Of a stretch of DNA of 64,000 nt, positions 61,052 to 64,000 are shown piece by piece. Source of the DNA: Candidatus Rifleibacteriota bacterium. Lineage in GTDB: Bacteria > Muiribacteriota > Ozemobacteria > Ozemobacterales > Ozemobacteraceae. Location of the stretch: positions 1 to 64,000 of the forward strand of contig JADFZL010000016.1 in assembly GCA_015232575.1 (NCBI GenBank), written 5' to 3'. The notes below the pieces were generated by a model that was given only the letters and a program-made list of their open reading frames with translations, was not told where the DNA came from and did not search any database. Within the stretch, counting starts at the first letter, position 1. Every line of letters starts with the position of its first letter. The translations under genes and the position numbers were made by a program.

Positions 61052-62180
61052 TGCAATAATTATCGGTGGCGGTATTCTTGGAGTTTCAACTGCGTATGCC
61101 CTTGCAAAGCGCGGAATGACCAATATCTGTGTTCTGGAAAAATTGTATCTCGCATCTGGTTCAACCGGACGGTGCGGTGGTGGTTTCAGACAGCAGTGGA
61201 GCACAGAAGCCAATACCAGACTGGCAATGGAATCAGTTAAGAGACTTGAATGCATTGACAAAGAGCTTGGCTATAATACTGAATTTTACCAGGGTGGATA
61301 CCTTATTATTGCTTGTACAGAAGATGAGGTTTCCCAATTCAAAAAAAATGTTGCCATGCAGAAATCACTCGGTCTTGGTGTTCAGGAAGTTGACAGAAAA
61401 GAAGCTCAGAAAATTGTACCATATATTAATCCGGAAGCTTTTTTGAGTGCCACCTGGTGCCCGACTGATGGGCATATCAACCCGTTTCTTCTGACTCAGG
61501 CTTATGCAAATGCTGCAAAGAGACTCGGCGTTGAAATCAAAATCTGGACAGAAGTTTCCAGTTTGATGAAAAAGACAAACATCTTTTTTGTTACAACAAA
61601 AGATGGTGAAACGCTGCAGGCGCCGATTCTCATTAACTGCGCCGGAGCATTCTCAAGAAGTATCGGAAACATGCTGAATATTGATATTCCAGTAGATCCG
61701 TACAGACACGAAATTCTTGTAACAGAGCCTGTTGAACGTCTCTGGAATCCGATGGTCATTTCTTTCAACATCGGACTCTATGCCAGACAGGAAATGAATG
61801 GCGGAATTGTCATGGGAATGGGTGACCCGAATGAACCGGTTGGAACTTATGTTGGTTCTTCGCTGCATTTCATGTATGAAATGAGCCGCAGGTTTACGAA
61901 ATTGTTTCCAAAGCTCAGTGGTATGAGAATTGTCAGACAATGGGCCGGATTATATGAAATGACAGCTGATGCACAACCGATTCTTGGACCTGTAGATGAA
62001 ATCGAAAACTTCTATCAGGCCTGCGGATTCTCAGGTCACGGGCTTATGTTGGCACCCGAAGTCTGCCACATTATGGCAGAACTTGTCACCACCGGAAAAA
62101 CTTCAATTCCCATTGATGATCTGCATATCAGAAGATTCAGAGGACAAACCAGCTTCCATCGCGAAAAATCTGTTGTCTGA
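61035..62180 (+). CDS. FAD-dependent amine dehydrogenase subunit (DAAO/PDH-beta-like)
   Basis: A 381-aa DAO-family flavoprotein. FAD motif GGGILGVSTAYALAKRG (from residue 11), the SGSTGRCGGGFRQQW block and the C-terminal GLYEMTADAQPILGPV with ACGFSGHGLMLAP are typical of SoxB/HcnC and the catalytic beta subunit of dye-linked L-proline dehydrogenases. With the four upstream subunits it would oxidise a secondary or amino-acid amine, handing electrons through the Fe-S proteins. Candidates are proline, hydroxyproline, sarcosine or glycine; the sequence alone does not choose. Confidence 0.82.
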   Translation: MKNTFDAIIIGGGILGVSTAYALAKRGMTNICVLEKLYLASGSTGRCGGGFRQQWSTEANTRLAMESVKRLECIDKELGYNTEFYQGGYLIIACTEDEVSQFKKNVAMQKSLGLGVQEVDRKEAQKIVPYINPEAFLSATWCPTDGHINPFLLTQAYANAAKRLGVEIKIWTEVSSLMKKTNIFFVTTKDGETLQAPILINCAGAFSRSIGNMLNIDIPVDPYRHEILVTEPVERLWNPMVISFNIGLYARQEMNGGIVMGMGDPNEPVGTYVGSSLHFMYEMSRRFTKLFPKLSGMRIVRQWAGLYEMTADAQPILGPVDEIENFYQACGFSGHGLMLAPEVCHIMAELVTTGKTSIPIDDLHIRRFRGQTSFHREKSVV

Positions 62181-62228
62181 TATTTTGAATATTGCATACT
62201 TATCAGTGTTAAATCGAGCAATGTTACT

Positions 62229-62257
62229 GCCTCTCCAGCTTTCAGCGTGGGAGAGGC
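62229..62257 (+). terminator. Hairpin between the redox operon and wecA-like gene
   Basis: GCCTCTCC (62229-62236) pairs with GGAGAGGC (62250-62257) around a 13-nt loop, followed by GGTGTTATTT. The U-run is poor, so it may be a weak terminator or a leader hairpin; its 3' arm also overlaps the possible ribosome binding region of the next gene. Confidence 0.45.
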
Positions 62258-62267
62258 GGTGTTATTT

Positions 62268-63338
62268 ATGTACTTAATGAATACAATAGTTTTACCTTTT
62301 GTAATAGCTTTCGTCAGTGGTCTGCTTCTTTTTCCTGTTGTCAGAAAAACGGCAATCAGAATGGGAATAGTTGACAGACCGAATCGACGAAAGATTCATT
62401 CTGTGCCAATTCCAAGAGTTGGCGGAATTGCAATATTTGTGGCATCAATTCTTGGAGCTTTGCCGTTTCTTGACAATGAAATAAAAGTGATTGGAATGCT
62501 GGCTGCGGGAACATTCATATTCATAACCGGCCTTCTGGACGATGTTATGGATCTGAAACCCAATATTAAACTTGCCGGACAGATCGTTGCTGTCACGATT
62601 CTGTTTTTTTTCAATGTAAGAATTGATTTTGTAACAGATTTTTTTGCAGGAGAAGGCCTCGTTGCACTTGGGTTATTCGCTTATCCGATTACAATTCTGT
62701 GGGTTGTTGGAATAACAAATACGGTCAATCTCATTGACGGAGTCGATGGCCTTGCCGGAGGTGTTGTACTAATTGCTCTTTCGACGCTGCTGGCGGTAAG
62801 AATGATTGAACCACAGACCCAGGAACCACTTCTGATGAAAAATGTTCTGATAATGACAACCTCTCTTATGGGTTCACTGGCTGTCTTTCTAAGATTTAAT
62901 ATGTTTCCGGCAAAGATTTTCATGGGAGATGCAGGGGCATACTATCTTGGTTTCATGATAGCCAGCCTTTCCATTGCCGGAGCGGCTAAGGGCTCAATTT
63001 TACTTCCTCTTGTTGTACCATTAATTGCGCTTGGTCTTCCGGTTCTTGATGTTATTTTTGCAATTGCAAGACGCATAATAAATCATGTTCCGATTTTTCA
63101 GGCAGACAAAGAACATCTTCATCACCGTCTTTTAAATATTGGTTTTTCGCAGAAGGAAACAACTAAATTTTTCTGGATGGTTTCAATCTGTTTCGGATTG
63201 CTTGCAATTCTGTCTTCAGGGCTTGCCCATAAGGGTGTTGCGACCACTGTAACAGTTCTTCTTGTCATTATGGCGTCTGTTGCAACACGTTTTTTTCTGA
63301 AAAGATATCATGCTGAACGAAAATCTTCGAATTTCTGA
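62268..63338 (+). CDS. Undecaprenyl-phosphate GlcNAc-1-phosphate transferase (WecA/TagO-like)
   Basis: A 356-aa polytopic membrane enzyme that starts glycan assembly by transferring a sugar-1-phosphate (usually GlcNAc-1-P) to undecaprenyl phosphate. Motifs: GIVDRPNRRKIHSVPIPRVGG, FLDDVMDLKP (Mg-binding DD), NTVNLIDGVDGLAGG, FMGDAGAYYLGF and HLHHRLL. About ten hydrophobic segments. Start ATG 62268 is preferred over GTG 62247, which lies within the hairpin. The 3' end overlaps holB by 29 bp. Confidence 0.9.
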   Translation: MYLMNTIVLPFVIAFVSGLLLFPVVRKTAIRMGIVDRPNRRKIHSVPIPRVGGIAIFVASILGALPFLDNEIKVIGMLAAGTFIFITGLLDDVMDLKPNIKLAGQIVAVTILFFFNVRIDFVTDFFAGEGLVALGLFAYPITILWVVGITNTVNLIDGVDGLAGGVVLIALSTLLAVRMIEPQTQEPLLMKNVLIMTTSLMGSLAVFLRFNMFPAKIFMGDAGAYYLGFMIASLSIAGAAKGSILLPLVVPLIALGLPVLDVIFAIARRIINHVPIFQADKEHLHHRLLNIGFSQKETTKFFWMVSICFGLLAILSSGLAHKGVATTVTVLLVIMASVATRFFLKRYHAERKSSNF

Positions 63339-64000
63339 ATCGCTGCTGCAAGTTTCTGTAGTAAGTCGAATAAAAAATCAGCTCTTAAATGGGCGGATCC
63401 CTCAGACATACCTTTTTTCCGGGCCGGAATCCACCGGAAGAAAAACCATGGCAAGAGCTCTTGCTGCAACTCTTCTGTGCAGAAAGAATGAATCTTTTTC
63501 CGAAGGATTTGATGCGTGCAGAGAATGTGAATCATGCAGAGCTGTGGCATCTGATTGTCATCCAGATCTTAATTTTATCTATCCCATGGGTAACGACATC
63601 AAAGTCAGCCAGATAAGAGCAATGCAAAAGTCTGCAGAACTGAAGCCACTCTATGGAAAATGGCGCTTCATTGTGATATGCCAGGCAGACTCGTTGAATG
63701 AATCTTCCGGAAACTGCATATTGAAAATTCTTGAGGAATCACCGCCGAGTCTTATTTTCGTTCTGATTGCTGCAAATGAAAAAAAAATTCTTCCAACAAT
63801 TCTCAGCAGAAGCGAGCATATTGTGTTCAGAAGTCCATCTCATAAAGATGTCCGAGAGTATATTGTTAAAAGGTATAATATAAATTCTGATATCACAGCA
63901 AGATATTACGCGCAGAGCCTCGGAAAGCCCGGAAAAACAATAGAGTGGCTGACCGATTTGCAGGGTGTTTCTGAAAGATCCTCATTGGCGCTTCCTGAAG
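63310..64000 (+). CDS. holB: DNA polymerase III delta' subunit (partial, runs off the window)
   Basis: About 230 codons are present and the frame is still open at 64000. AAA+ clamp-loader features: RIPQTYLFSGPESTGRKTMARALAA (P-loop-like region with a modified GRKT), a zinc-binding CRECESCRAVASDCHPD, the KVSQIRAMQKSAELKPLYGKWRFIVI block, and LNESSGNCILKILEESPPSLIFVLIA followed by ILPTILSRSEHIVF. It loads the sliding clamp with delta and gamma/tau. ATG 63310 overlaps the wecA-like gene. Confidence 0.9.
   Translation, partial: MLNENLRISESLLQVSVVSRIKNQLLNGRIPQTYLFSGPESTGRKTMARALAATLLCRKNESFSEGFDACRECESCRAVASDCHPDLNFIYPMGNDIKVSQIRAMQKSAELKPLYGKWRFIVICQADSLNESSGNCILKILEESPPSLIFVLIAANEKKILPTILSRSEHIVFRSPSHKDVREYIVKRYNINSDITARYYAQSLGKPGKTIEWLTDLQGVSERSSLALPE

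Noticed and set aside
1..64000. CRISPR arrays, tRNA or rRNA genes, and full insertion sequences
   Set aside because: I saw no regularly spaced direct repeats, no cloverleaf-like sequence and no transposase gene anywhere in the window; only non-autonomous repeats are present.

Overview
The window looks like a moderately AT-rich chromosomal segment of an uncultured diderm bacterium. Evidence for two membranes: an LptF/LptG-type permease, a Wza-like SLBB export protein with a Wzz-like partner, a WecA-like initiating transferase, and a Wzm/Wzt exporter within a glycosyltransferase operon. The many secreted beta-propeller proteins, a Ser/Thr kinase fused to a formylglycine-enzyme-like domain, zinc-ribbon/TPR proteins and dispersed repeats would suit a lineage such as Candidatus Riflebacteria. 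That placement is an inference from gene style, not a demonstrated assignment.

Layout. 0-4.9 kb is an accessory, toxin-antitoxin-rich stretch: brnTA overlapping a secreted transglutaminase-like gene, the 3' remnant of a HigA-type antidote gene, an RHH/RelE module, and a second secreted transglutaminase-like protein. 5-12.7 kb holds an AspT/YidE-type transporter, several secreted proteins, a pseudopilin-like protein and a GH99/WbsX-like protein with a C-terminal 3D domain. 13-19 kb carries a CheY-like regulator opposite a compact cassette of a radical-SAM activase, a coiled-coil protein and a two-module Clp/AAA+ ATPase. 19.5-27.7 kb is an envelope-glycan operon (GT25, Wzm, Wzt, three GT2 enzymes, two FemAB/GNAT-like proteins). 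28-32 kb encodes secreted propellers and an orphan antitoxin. 32-36.5 kb is the phosphate uptake operon pstS-C-A-B-B on the minus strand, interrupted by two dispersed repeats.

36.65-37.77 kb is the most remarkable part. A strong promoter with an A-rich upstream tract drives about 1,081 nt of non-coding, GC-richer sequence. Its ends are held by two successive perfect 12-bp 5'/3' pairings and are followed by a U-run, with many internal hairpins. It resembles the class of large ornate bacterial RNAs (OLE, ROOL and GOLLD are the known examples), but I could not assign it to any of them.

37.8-48.7 kb: kinase/FGE fusion, hutI, a GNAT enzyme, a propeller, a histidine phosphatase, tcdA, and the SLBB/Wzz pair. 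48.9-58.6 kb: lptF-like, argS, a zinc-ribbon TPR protein, STAS, a GAF-GAF-GGDEF cyclase, a YaaR-like protein and rapZ. 58.8-62.2 kb: a five-gene redox operon resembling HcnABC/dye-linked proline dehydrogenase. 62.2-64 kb: wecA-like and the start of holB, which runs off the edge.

Other points: the two tandem PstB proteins carry complementary lesions (one has a degenerate ABC signature, the other lacks the Q-loop Gln and switch His), which predicts a heterodimer with one canonical and one degenerate ATP site. Three dispersed repeat families are visible, one of them MITE-like with terminal inverted repeats.
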